A stretch of DNA of 64,000 bases from NCBI GenBank assembly GCA_914767715.1, contig OU612075.1, forward strand, positions 14,074,001 through 14,138,000. Reading direction: 5' to 3'. Positions within the stretch are counted from its first letter, which is position 1. Each line of letters begins with the position of its first letter. Under the pieces are notes generated by a model. It saw nothing but the letters and a program-made list of their open reading frames with translations, did not search any database and was not told where the DNA came from. A program made the position numbers and the translations under genes. The DNA is from Membranipora membranacea (Eukaryota > Bryozoa > Gymnolaemata > Cheilostomatida > Membraniporidae). Shown here piece after piece: positions 21,201 through 33,524 of the stretch.

Positions 21201-22960
21201 CATCACCACTTTCCACCCGAACCACCCACAACAGCATCAAATTAGAGATTGCTCCACAAGCGGTTCTTATACTCTAAGATAACTCATAACCACTGCACAT
21301 AATCATGATGCATTACGTTATCAAAAGGAAAGGAACGTTTTATTATATAAAACATCAAACCTGCACTTATAGCTGTCTGACTACTTTTTTGGGCTGCTGT
21401 GTGTTGGGTACTGGGTGGTGTACTGGCAACAATTTGATACAAATGCTGATATAAATATATTTTATATTTCTTTCCGTTGTAATAGGTTATTGCCCTATGT
21501 TAACCTGAGATAATTTGATGACAGGGACCTAACAATGACAGATCTGATGATATGCTCTTTTCTACCCTCCAAACAATTTTCATTTACCATGTATTGCAAA
21601 ACTTCATTAATTCTACGTATTACAATTGATAGCTGCTATATTTCTATAAGTTAACAAAACACCCTTTCTGACAGGGGTGGAGTTCTATTTTACGTATCTA
21701 GCCATAGCAGGAAGTTTTTGTTCACAGGTCAGAGATATAAGCTGCTAGGGTGTGTTTTGTTTACAAATCAGTAGATTTTATGACAAACAGGGTTATATGT
21801 ATTCAAATTTTCAATAGATTTAGATATTTATTTATTTTACTTTAATCTATTAATATAAATTATGCAAAAATTTATAAAAAAATGAAAAAAAGGTATCATT
21901 ATCACAGTGACAGTCTCTATAACTGACATGCAATAATATTAGTAGAGTTATGTAATATCTATCAATTAGATGTGAGAATTTGAGCTAAAACATCCCCTGC
22001 TAACTTGGTGCAGACAAGCTCATCTGCTAAAATACTATCTTTCTCAAGTGCATATAAGTTTTGGCAGTTGGGACTAGGGGTTAATGGGAGTAATTATATA
22101 CTCCAATAACTCTATGGGGTAGATACATTGTATAAGTAGGGATATCTAGCTGAGTTGATAAAAAATTATATTGATTCAGATAGTGGTATGAAATTATGGT
22201 TACTTAGCCATGTAGGGTACAAATAGTCTCTTACATTGTACTGTGAAGGCAGCTTATCCTGCTGTGATCATAGTACTCTATTGTCGGCCAGCCCTCAGCC
22301 TTCAGCTTGCTGATTGTTAGTGCCTGGTTAGTATTAGTCATTGACTCTGCAGAAATCAGAGTTTGTTATTCTCTTGTTAGTGTATCTGTAGAGTTGGTAT
22401 CTTTAGTCTGATGGTGACGTATTGATTTCATCCCTGTGTCTGATATTCATAATCCTCCCATCCTCCTAAATAATGTCTGGCTCTGCAACATAAAAAAATT
22501 TGCAAACCTTAAAACTTACAAACTTATCAACGGAGAGAAATCAAATTTTTGATTGGGTCTTTATGTAAGACACAAGAATCTAGTTAGTACAAGGTCTTCC
22601 TTGCAGCCTACGGTTGATGCTCTCGGCAAGAGTGCTGAACAAAGTTTATGAAAGTGGAATACAAATGTATTTCATAACGAAATGTAAACTTACATACTGG
22701 GAGATCTAACACAAGGACAAACCTAAAAAACCGTGTCTGCAGTGTTAGCGAAGCTGCTCTCTAAGGACTTGTTGGCCGAAAGGGGGAGTAACTCCCTAAC
22801 ATGTCAAAGTGGGTCAAATTATTTGACACGCCAACTGTTACAACATTACGTATTATATCTTTACTGGTATCACAAGGTGAACCGAAAAAAAAAAGCTCAA
22901 TAAATGGAAGGGACATGAGCATGATTTAAATCTTATTCTGACAAGGAAATAGTAACATAC
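21201..22960. other. No gene recognised
   Basis: AT-rich sequence without convincing exons. The 3' end of the rhodanese gene should lie here, but I could not identify its last exon with confidence. Confidence 0.45.
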
Positions 22961-23484
22961 TTGTTGAAGCCAGCTTCGTGTGCAGCGTCCATAGCTCTTC
23001 GACTGCGGATACCTCCCAAACAGCTGAATACAATGTTAGTATCATCCTTCAGTGGCATATCAACTCCATACCTGTCTCTGAACTCATCGGGGGATAATCT
23101 CAGAGCCTCCTGAATCTCAGATACTGTAATAGAATGATATCCTTGTCTTCTTCATTTGCATGGTAGTAATGATATTTGCATGAGTGGTAGTATTATAATC
23201 TCATTTCACACACGCAGAATACTTTCATTGTAAGGTGAAGGAAGGTGAAATGTATCTACACATGATGATATAAAAAATTCCAGCATGGTAGTAGAAAATA
23301 GGTTACTCACATGGTACATGGGTGGCTGTTGGCATCATGCCTGTTTCCTCCACTTCTCCGGTAGTTCTTACATCAAACAGCTGAATATCTCCTTTCTTCA
23401 CGTACGACATGACCGTGTTATAGTCAAGGTCGGTCCAGGGTAAACTATCATTTCCTGATTGGCTGCTGTAAAACCGGCCGCCAT
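22961..23484 (-). CDS. Rhodanese-domain protein (TSTD1-like), internal exons
   Basis: Two exons, 23311-23484 and 22961-23123, join in phase to give about 110 residues covering one rhodanese domain. Landmarks are DLDYNTVMSYVKKGDIQLFD and DVRTTGEVEETG (first half), HVPLSEIQEALRL, and the active-site loop VFSCLGGIRSRRAMDAA, with the catalytic Cys followed by the phosphate/sulfur-binding Arg. Single-domain rhodaneses of the TSTD1/HSP67B2 type transfer sulfane sulfur between thiols. Both ends are open: the first exon starts in phase 1 after AACAG, and the last ends in phase 2 before GTATGT. A 5' exon, perhaps with a targeting sequence, and a 3' exon are therefore missing from the model. Confidence 0.87.
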
Positions 23485-26400
23485 CTGTTAATATTAAACA
23501 GCAAATATATAAAATAAAAAACATTGAGTAATGTGTCAAATTTAACAGCCTTACTTAGGTCAGCAGAAACTTTACAAATAAAAAAAGGGCAGTTACATAG
23601 CGTGAGATCATAAGAGTACGAAGTTGGAAACAAGGCTAACAAATTAACCTATTGGTAAAGAGCCGTTCGTGAACAATCTGGTGTGTGAAGAATTATTTGA
23701 ATGAGAACCCCCCCCCTACTACAACACCGTCATCAGCACTTTTGCTACCCATGAGAAAAAAGCATGTTTGTAAAATGTACATTTAATATGTACACATATG
23801 TACAAGTGCAGCAATATCACAATCATAATTATTAGAGTATATGTTACTAACCCAAATGCTGAATGAAAGTGACAACACACATCTTGCAGAGAAACTGATG
23901 GTGGTGAATAGAGAAGTATCAAATTTTCAAGTCTGAGAGATTTAATCCTTTACAGCTTCAAGCGAACTACTGAGTTATTGTTAAGAGTATTCAGCTTATA
24001 TACAGGCCCGCCACACCCACAACTTGTACATGATGGTATTATACTCTTCTGTTAACTGATCCTCATCATGTTTGCATCAGTAGGATAACAAAAAAATAGA
24101 AACTTATTCCAAAGAACTCAACATAATCTCCTCAGATGCTAAGAGGATTAAACTGTCAGAGCAGAAGCATTGAGATTCAAAATAGAAATCCAGTTCCTAA
24201 GACAACACTAATGGCCTTCTAATACATGCAAATAGTCATGTAACTCTGCAGATAATGAAATTGAAGTTACAAGTGTGTACTACTAAAGTCCCGGAGTGTT
24301 TAGATAAATTTTCTATATTGTCTACCATTAAAAGAGGAAGCGTTGTCTGGCAACCCAGAGGTATCTTGTTTTTGTTTCAGTATAGTGAAAACACTTGTGT
24401 TTTTCTGGGCAAAACAGGGATTTATCTTTTACAGCCACTGGGTTCACTGCATTATGGGTCTGCTTGAGGGTTTGCATGTAGGTCACTGGTTTGTGATTGA
24501 TTTGGATTTGATAGGATTATGTGAAAGCAAAAAGGTTTGGCTCCAGCCGCAAACTAGAGACAATCAACTCCATAGGACAAATCAGGGAGAATCTTCTAAG
24601 CATTTATTTGTGTTTATTGAGATAATCTTTATTGGCCCCACTCTGATTTGATTTTCCCTGGCACCACAGGTCAGGCTATGTTGATATTTATAGCCAAGTT
24701 CCACCGTCGACGCAACACTAAGTACCGAACTAAACTGAGGGAGCGAACACGTTTTTATTCCTATGTCAACAATGAATGTATGAAATATGTTAAAATGAGA
24801 ATTTGTTTTACATGAATTTTTATGTTATTTATTTCCTTTTTAAATCCGCGATGCCAACAAAATACATTTTTATGCATTTTTTCATTTTTATTGTACCAAA
24901 ACCTGTAAGGGTGGCCACTTTTACTAGCATACCAATGGTTAAAAATAAAGATTGTTATTATTAATTGAGCAGAAATTGAATCATACTGGTGGCTTATGCT
25001 GAGGGGTCACTCGCCTCCTATGACAATCAAGCAGCTTGTGTTTCAACCTATTTTTGATTTTTATATCGGGTTATTACAATTATCTAGACTAAAACTAGAC
25101 ATGACAGTGTTTTGGTACTTAGCCCTTTGGTAACCTCTTGGACTAACTTGAACACAAATGAGTTAATCTGGGAGGTATCGCCATCAAAAACAGCTAAAAA
25201 CCCTATCTGATCGCTCTCTCAATGAGTAAGCAATCAGATAGCACTACCAAATTGCTCACTGAATGAGAGAACCATAAAAATTCTGAGTGTGTGATTTGGG
25301 GATGAAGTCGTCTGCTTATTGAAAGACCAAGAGAGCTATAAATTTAGAGCAAAGTGATAAATTGCATCGCTGATTCTAATTAAAAGAGTATTTATTTCAA
25401 AAGGTAGCCAGATAATTCTAACTTCCTGCAGCCAGATGCTAGCCGAATCATAAAAAAATTAGACTTGCTGATTTGGATTGCGATCTCAAGGTTGTTTCCT
25501 AAGATACAGATTTGAAACTCAAATACAATTGGTAAATCTTGGAGTTGTTCCTTCATGGCCAAAAATCGCATAACTCCTCAGTACACATAATCATTGAGAA
25601 ATCGGAGGGATTGAGTGTTGACTTGGACAGAGTTGTGCATTTTAACATGAGACCATGTTGAAATGCACAACAATACACAACAAACATGTGTGTGTGCAAC
25701 AATACATAATTCTGCTTTATATTAGAAGGCAGAGGCAGTGCTTGAATGCAGTGTGTGATACTTCAGTACTATAATTACCAAGTTATGTACTATCATTCTA
25801 TGCTAATATCGACTAACAATATCACAGTCAGCCTAAGGTTTTTATTCAATAAATTATTCACTATATTCTATTATGCATTGTTTGCTGGCCCTAAGCCAAC
25901 CAGTTCCAATTAATCCACTAAAAGTCAGAATCTAATCCAACATCAAGAATAATAGTCATATCCTGACCAACATGCACTTCATAGTATAACCTCCGGAAAC
26001 TATAACCTATACCTATACCAAACTCATCTCTCTTGCCAGCTAGTCAAGTACAATTTCTATGAAATTTTAAGTCCCTAGTCATGCAAAAAGCTACCAGGCC
26101 CTAGGCATTGCCCTAGGGCCTACACCATCAAGCCTGCACAGCTTTGGGCTTTAACTTGGAGGGGTTGTACAGAGTAGTAGCTCACTTTATTTACTTTATA
26201 TGTTTGAAAACGAACAACCTGGAAGGAAAGAACTATATCATTACTATAGTGAGCTTCCATCCCCCACTCGCCACAGCTTGAAGGCATGGAATACGGATGC
26301 CATTGGCCTTCACTACTCTTTTACTAAGCGCCCTAATACCCCGAACGGCAACCACTAAATTTCCGCTTGCCGCTAATCTTTCTTCTAATAGTAATGTGTA

Positions 26401-26738
26401 TAAGACACTTGAATGCGAGTGGTGTTGGATATCATAATGATTATAGAAGAACTACAGCCTGCAACTCCTCAAAGTGCAATAGTCGAATCTCTAAGGAACA
26501 GGGTCCTGTTGCTTCCCTCTGGGATGGCAGAGGGCTATTGCAAAAGTCAGGTATCGAGGCGCCACACATCGATGTACCCAACTTAAGCACTATCCCTCCA
26601 CTCCACCACTACACAGAGGGAACAAACTTGTTCTACTAGGCGAGTTCCCTGTAACTCATTGGGAAACCGTCTCAACTACATGGTTACTTCACTTGCACAT
26701 ACTGCAGTAGCAGTAGACCTATTCTAGGCTTAGCTCAC
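23485..26738. other. No gene recognised
   Basis: Contains scattered short inverted repeats (for example 25,200-25,275) but no exon I can support. Plus-strand frames at 24,255-24,651 and 26,367-26,639 lack splice or family signals. Undetected 5' exons of the rhodanese gene may lie near the start. Confidence 0.45.
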
Positions 26739-27084
26739 CTGGTCTAAAACAGAAGTTCTTCTTGAGTATGAGCCCACAGTATGCTTTGTTGTGTGGAGCA
26801 GGAGCTTGGAATGGTACATCATGATAGTGGTGAGCATTTTTACATTGAGTATGGAAGGCAGAACTTTGATGCTGCTTGTAAAATGGTTCTTGTTGTTGTA
26901 GTAATGGCTCCAAAAAAGTCCTAGTTGCTCCACCATGACCATTGGCATTGCTATATTCATATTGCACAGCTGACTGACTGCTCAATGCAGCAGCAGGCAA
27001 AAAACATATTTCAGAGGGTTTTATTGTTGCTTTACTTGTCAGTGCATGTGCAGCCTTTGAAGTTACTCTTATCATCGATGTCAT
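26739..27084 (-). CDS. Orphan first coding exon, possible mitochondrial targeting sequence
   Basis: 115 codons from an ATG at 27084 to a good donor (AGACCAG|GTGAGC). The start MTSMIRVTSKAAHALTSKAT is basic and hydroxylated with no acidic residue, as in mitochondrial presequences. The rest is rich in Gln, His and Ala and ends KKNFCFRP. I do not recognise the family, and no continuing exon was found downstream. It could be a chance frame. Confidence 0.35.
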
Positions 27085-28269
27085 GACTAGTGCTAGGTGA
27101 TGTCAAAGAGGCAATGGAATGAACAAACGTTATTAGAATCAAGTCTGTCACTTTTTTCTACAACTATTATTTCTCAGCCCAGAGCATGAGTGAATGATCT
27201 ACTCTAGCAAGAGGTTTGCTTTGGCCAATGAGAGAAGAGGATAATACCGTTCATTGCTTGGACCTTCAGGTAAACAAACATGGAATAACCATAATATACT
27301 GGTTTTCTAAACATAAATGGAGGAGGTAACTCTCTAGTGCACAAAACAGAGAGGCTGCACTGCTTGCCTGTCTTGACTAGCTTTTTCTGAACAATGCTGG
27401 TCAAGTCAGGCTAGGAGGCTGCCTGCTAGGGTATAACATCAGTTATGTAAGATGGCAAGAATAAGGGCAATGGAATAAACAATGACAGAGAATTTCACAG
27501 TGATACTGCTCACTAATATATGCCCTCAATCAAAATAACTACAGTAATTGTGTGTGATGGTTTTTGAATGGTTCCTAGTACGATGTATAATAAATTATAT
27601 ATCTGCTTAGACCCATCCTTTTCAAATTCTCATACCATATTTGATGTAAGAGTAGGCTACTATATCAACTTATTGATGAACGGAAAAACATTATTGAAAT
27701 AATAAAGCTGGCCGTTATACAAGTGAAGGAAGAACCAAAACCATGGTCTATCAGGAGGTTTCTATATAATAATGATTAAGCAGGAGGTTTGACTTGCACC
27801 ACTGAGGCTGAATTTCAAGTCATTGATTCGAAGGGGTTTGTCTTAAATTGAACAACCTAACGAACCGCCAATCATCAGAGAGTGATTGCTGATCACTAAT
27901 AAGAGTGCACATGTTCGGCAGCTATTTACTGGAGGAAGCTGAAGGCCAGTCATTAGACCTGTCAGCTTCAGCTGAATGACAACCTGTAGCATGGTGGAGC
28001 AGAAATTTCTCAGTCTCATTCAAATCAAGCAGTCACCCAATGAGTATTTTACTCCTTGAGTTACTCAGTAGTCTCAGCTATAAAATGTTTACCTTGCTAA
28101 CATACAATGTGCTGTAATATATTTGCAACCTGCTATGAACTTAAACCTAGGATCCTTAAGCCAAGGTTCTTCGGTTCGAACCCCATCTCACGTGATTCAT
28201 TTTTGTCAACAAAGAATATGAAACCAACTAAAGCCAATCAAATAAAAGAAGCCTGTCCTGATGCACAGT
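27085..28269. other. No gene; isolated pol III B-box-like site
   Basis: A perfect B-box-like GGTTCGAACCCC lies at about 28,173, possibly the remnant of a SINE head, but no A box is visible at the right distance. Nothing else is supported. Confidence 0.4.
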
Positions 28270-28955
28270 ATTTTTGAAGTTGGAAATTAAAAGGGAATTC
28301 ACTCGAGTTTGTAGAAAACTTTTTGTACCTTGGTGCGAAAATGGATGCATCTGGTGGTGCAGCAGCAGATGTCAAGAACCGCATCAACTCTGCAACTACA
28401 GCCTCTTTCAGACTGAGCAAGGTGTGGAGATCAAGAAGTATGAGCAACCATCTCATTCTCAAGTTCAAACTCTACAACTCGAACGTAGTGTCTGTGCTCC
28501 TCTATGGATGTGAAACATGGCGAATGACGAAGGTGGATATGGACAAACTGGAGGTATTTCACATGAACTGCTGCCGTCAGATATTGAAAACATATTGGTG
28601 GTCCAAAACTTCCAACTTGGACGTACATGAACGCAGCAAGCAGAAACCAGTCTCACAGCTCATAGAAGTTTGGAGATGGAGGTGCCTAGTGCACAGCCTA
28701 AGAAAGAAGGAATCTCTCCCTCACACCAGTCTCGGGTGAGCCCCAGAGGGCAACCGAAGGAGAGGGCGACCCAAGAGCCTTGGCGAAGAACGCGCTTAAG
28801 CAGATGAATGTGCACAACATCAAGTCGTGGGCGGAGGCTGGCTAGATAGCGAGAGATCGGGATAGATGGAAGGGGAAGGAGAAGGCAATTCTGGCGCAAT
28901 ATTCCACTAGGAGTTCTGCAACACAAGTAAGTAAGCAAGTATGTAAGTAAGCTTA
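28270..28955 (+). mobile_element. LINE 3' end, decayed
   Basis: The plus strand encodes the C-terminal part of a non-LTR reverse transcriptase: LKFKLYNSNVVSVLLYGCET and WRMTKVDMDKLEVFHMNCCR, then, after frame breaks, a GNRRRGRPKS-like segment with a final tryptophan-rich tail. It ends in a (TAAG)n-type tract at 28,925-28,950. The order and tail are typical of 5'-truncated LINEs. It is fragmentary, so not functional. Confidence 0.85.
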
Positions 28956-29557
28956 TCTGATTTAATGATTGACCAGAAGGGCCTCAATTTGTTTGATGCA
29001 GGCATTGTGGTCCCCCATAAATCTATGCACAAGTGACTCAGTGACTTATATTTTTCCCTCCACTTTCCTTGTTATCTCCCCCTACTTCAAACTTAATTCT
29101 CTTTCAACTCTTCAAAAACTCAACTAGCCTCCTACAAACATGCAGCTATATTACTTTTGGTTATATGTTGTTATATCCTAAATCATATAACACCGAAGTC
29201 TAAAAAACAGTACATTTTAAAGCAGTTTTCGTCTTTCAAGCAAATTATATATGGTTAAACTTAGGCATGTTGACTCAAAAATTCACAGACTTATTCGTCA
29301 CTTTGATGCTGGGTATTTGTTTCTTCTAAAATATAATACGCATTCTTTGAGAAGAGTTATCGCAAAAAAACTACATTTTTGTAGCAATTTAGAAGTTTAA
29401 ATTTCAGAAGTTCAAACTTCTAGCGTAGGCCTAGTTTAGACTGTCAAACTGACAATTCAAATATACAAACAGCATTCATACATTGTCTTAGGTTATTTCT
29501 ATACATTTCGATGTTTAATGTTGATAATATTATAGCCATTGGACTGGTATTGTTATC

Positions 29558-32500
29558 TCACAACACACATAAAGACATCTCATCACTAGTGACAGGATTA
29601 TGTTCATGGCTGCCTTTCACGTGTGCCACAATTATGTAGTCATCGCCAGCTTGGCATAGGGACAGCTGATATACATAAATTCTGCTGCATTCAATCGATT
29701 GGAGCACATTCCCTGTCAGCGAGAAGACAACCAATTGTTTCTTTCTTTCGTCTCCGACAACAAGTTCATTGTTGACTAAGGCAAGTGAGCGATAAGTATA
29801 ACGACTGCTGTCAGCATCATGCTGTCATGGTTGTATTTCTTTGCCTGTCAGGTCAAACACATGTACAGAATGAGGGTGCCCTTCAACCAGCAGGTACAAC
29901 ATGTCTGCATGTGCAATGATTCCTGCTGGATGTTCTGGTAGTGTCGATATGAAGGACATGGTAACGTTACCCTGACTATCTATCCTGTCAATGTCAAAGT
30001 TTGATGTGGCAACATATGTGTAACCTTGGTAATGACAGACCCTGCGAGGATCACCAATTCTGACTTGCTTTACAAGCTTAATTGAAGTGGGTAGAATGTC
30101 TGTTCGAGAATTATCAGGTCCTAGATGAATGTCATCTACTGCCTCAATCTTCAATTCAATATCTCTGAATTCGGTTCCTAAAGATGTGAATAAAAAGTTC
30201 AATTTAGTTATACAGACAAGGAGTAAATTCATTGCTTAGACTGTCATCACTTTCCAATTGTGTGACTTTCCTCCATATATGAGTGTTGAAATTGTTCATT
30301 CTGGAGTTCAAAATGCCGCGTAAGTTCATTTTTACATTGGGTGTGGCATAGCGGGCCGACTGACTTTGCAATTAATCAATGTAGCTTATTTGATTAAACA
30401 TGCCTTATATCGTTTCAGTGCTCAAACTTTTACATTCACAACCCAGTCAAAGTGTGCATTTATTTTCATTTATAAAGTTTAATTCCTACTTGTAGTTGTA
30501 AAATGTTTTTGTCGTCTGTTTCATTTATAAGTGTTTGTATCCTCGTCATAAAAGAATCCCTCTCATTTAAGACATCAACCTGAAAAACTTGGTATATAAA
30601 AACAAATAAAGCGCTGACTCGTGCAAGTATGTGCAATCATGGGAAAAGTGTCGTTTTAGACCAAAATGATAAAAATCGTTGACAGCAACATTTTTCTACT
30701 CAACATTTTGTTAGAGATAACTTTTTTTTTGCACCAGTCTTATCAGCTTTTCACAGAACAGCTTAGCCCAAGACATAATATATCAGGATTTTGTTTCCCA
30801 GTAAGAAAGACACATATCATACCACATGCTTCTTTAAAAGATCATTCCTCAAACGTTTCAGGGACCCACACAAGCCTTCCAGTTTGGTTTCTGCCTTCTC
30901 CTTGTAATCTGACAGCTGTTGTTTACCTTTATCTCTTGACCTTCTGTATTCCTCTTCAAGGGCAGCATACTTTCATCTGCAGTTTGACAAAAAAACAACA
31001 ACCAAGGGAGACAAAAGCTTTTTAGTCACGGAAAGGTTTGGCTAATAATACTCCAACAATGAATCTATAGCAATGTCATTTAAAATGCTTTTTTGAGCAT
31101 TCACTGATGATTTTCACAAAATATGTGCAACGACCACAAAAATTTAAAATTAAAAAACTCCATCCAACTCTTTCAAACTCTGTGTTGCTTTATTTAGAAT
31201 GACAGTCAGATAGTCGAACATGGCCTCTACCTTTTCAGTCAATGGCTGCATACATCCGTTGAATTTTCTTTCCAGTTCTATCAAGGCCACAAACTTATGC
31301 CCACCATCTGTGACAGAAATCAAAAGTAGCAAAGTTTAATAAAAATAAATTGTTAGATTGAGGTTAGGCGTGCCCTGGTTTCGAGCCCTGGGAATCAGGG
31401 TGTGCCAGAAGGGCCCGCGGCCTTTCGGGCGTGCCCTGGTTTCGAGCCCTGGGAAGCTGGGTGCCTGCAAACAGAGTGCAACCTGGCGCAGAAACTGCAG
31501 CCTCGGCAAATAATATTTCACGCCTATGCTTTGGAATGTGGCGTGTGATAAGACCGTCTGATTTTTAATTTTTCAATATCTTATGTATCAGGTGATGCTT
31601 AAAGCTCTATTAACCCTAGAAATGTGGTCATAGGATGGCTGACAGGCAGCTGTTAAACCTTGTTGGCGAAACGTTTTATACCTGTTTTTGCTGCAGGATA
31701 ATGAATGATGTCATGACATTATAATGAATTTGCATCTTGTTTTTCGTATCACAGTGCAAAGCTGTCTGAAGTTTCTCCCAGAATCTTTTGGTAGATTTTG
31801 CAGTAATAGCAATTGATGATTTGACCCACTGAAGTGATGACTCGGGGCTGGTACAACACAAAACCAATAACGTTGAAGGCTAGGTAACAATTATTAGGTT
31901 ATTTATTTTATTAAAATGAGGAGTACAGAACCACCTATATGACATTGCATTTAAAAATGGTGTGTTTAGTTTAGACCCTACTACCATTATATTTTTCAGT
32001 TTATGCTGACCAGTTTAGGATGCTTATGCAAGACAGCTCTTCTCTTTGACCTTTGAAGATTGTGAGGGCACTTTTAGATCCCTTTCTCTGAAGTTTAATT
32101 ATGATATCATGAGAGGCGTTTGTCTGTTATAGCATCTTTCTCATCAGCTTGTGTCTGTGCTTTGATAAAACAGCATCTCTCTAAAATGTCATATCTTCAT
32201 TCGATGACTGCACCAAGCTTTCCTCTGCAACACCTAAAAATTAGAAGATTGTGTGATTACAGAGAGGTGCAAAACTTAGGATATATCCTTCATGACATTT
32301 TTTTGTTTGGTTATGCTACGGAAGTCTCCTACTCACTAGCAAACTAAATGAATACAATATCAAACTAGTTTGCAGAATATCAGAGATTAACTATTACCTT
32401 GACTGTTCTAAGATATCTTCCTGTTGATCTGTTGATATGCCTAAAGGAAGATTTTCTCTGAGATTTCCCAGGTTTGGTATTGTAGACTTAAGCTTGAAAT

Positions 32501-33524
32501 CGGTGACGACTGCTGCCGACCAGTTCGACCTAAAACAAACCAAGCGACAGGAATCCGAATAAGTTTAAAGCTATAGTAGTAGCGCCTTTGGGTTTATGAC
32601 ATTTGCTTAGGTAAAAAACTATTGCGAATCATATGCTGATTAGCATATTTTTCAAAGACTTCTCCCATACTTCACAATAACTATGCTCTGAAAATCAACC
32701 ATCTCATACACATCTATTGTTATAGAGTGATAAAGAGAGGGCAACTTCAGGGGTTGAGAAAAGTTGAGAAGAATTTTCTTTCCAGTGATGCTAATAGTTT
32801 GAACTGTGTCCATGGGCCATTTCAAAGGTTGCCACAGTGCTCTTAATTAGCTTGAGATCTTCAATATGATACCAAATATGGGGAGGCGCAACTGTAGCTT
32901 TTATTTCAAATGCATCAGATCTCCTGTTGGATAACAGGCAGAAATGACATTGTGGTAATATTGGTTCCTCTCGGCAATTGTGCTGGCCGATTGTCCCATC
33001 TAAGAAGTTTGGAGCTGAAGCTTTGTTAGCAAAGCTACCCTTCCCGTAAGATTACTTACAGAGTCCTTTTTAGGAATATCTAGTTGTTCCTTCGCGTCTC
33101 TTGTTCTTTTTATAACATTAAATTCTCCACAGTCAAGATTTCAGTACGTTTCTGTCCTATGTTTATGAGCTATCAGTTACCCATATCTTCTTCACATTTG
33201 AACATCTCAGATGTTTCTGCTTTCTCCTACAAGATATAGCATTCTACTCAAGACGATGGGTGAATATGGATAACAACGAATTGTGAAATGGATACCGAAT
33301 AATGCCATCTACACTAGAAACAGGAGAGCTTTACAAAAGCATTGACTGTGCTAAAATAATGTTTGAGGCTTTGAGTAGAAAAATTGAGATCGCTTTCCAA
33401 TCGTATGAATCAGTGTTATAGCCTACCATCTAGATTTTTGTTGTTTGTCTGTCTTACATTTGACTCGCGCCAGTAGGTAGTTTGAAGCTAATACCAGTAT
33501 CAACCATCCACCAGTTTTCAACAT
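29558..33524 (-). pseudogene. Secreted or membrane coiled-coil/beta-propeller gene with in-frame TGA
   Basis: Exon series with agreeing phases: 33458-33524 (signal-like MLKTGGWLILVLASNYLLAR), 32873-32999 (Cys/His-rich), 32398-32529, 31682-31847, 31231-31293, 30823-30969 and 30490-30579 (heptad-rich coiled coil), a tentative 34-nt exon 30267-30300, then 29558-30178. The last exon has NHL/TRIM-like propeller blades (GDPRRVCHYQGYTYVATSNF, HVFDLTGKEIQP). An in-frame TGA at 29825-29827 follows the QP codons. The frame then stays open 88 codons with further blades (LVVFSLTGNVLQ) to TGA at 29558, and tryptophan is the residue expected at that position in related propellers. So a TGG-to-TGA nonsense change, a sequencing error or readthrough is likely. 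The link between the signal exon and the propeller is inferred from phase only; two genes are possible. Confidence 0.55.
31369..31560 (+). mobile_element. SINE fragment with duplicated head segment
   Basis: A B-box-like segment (CTGGTTTCGAGCCCTGGGA) occurs twice, about 61 bp apart (near 31,376 and 31,436). It is followed by a body (GTGCCTGCAAACAGAG, CAACCTGGCGCAGAA, GTGTGATAAGACC) shared with the SINE at 39,543. It lies in an intron of the propeller gene. Confidence 0.65.

Noticed and set aside
22200-22300. A minus-strand segment reading AEGWPTIEYYDHS as the last rhodanese exon
   Set aside because: The GW resembles the family's end, but no acceptor in the required phase could be found.
24255-24651. 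Plus-strand frames of 70 and 102 codons
   Set aside because: They overlap in different frames with no recognisable motif; likely chance.
26367-26639. 90-codon plus-strand frame
   Set aside because: No motif, no splice context; left as chance.
30666-31025. 119-codon plus-strand frame
   Set aside because: It is antisense to coiled-coil exons of the minus-strand propeller gene, which have good splice sites and phase.
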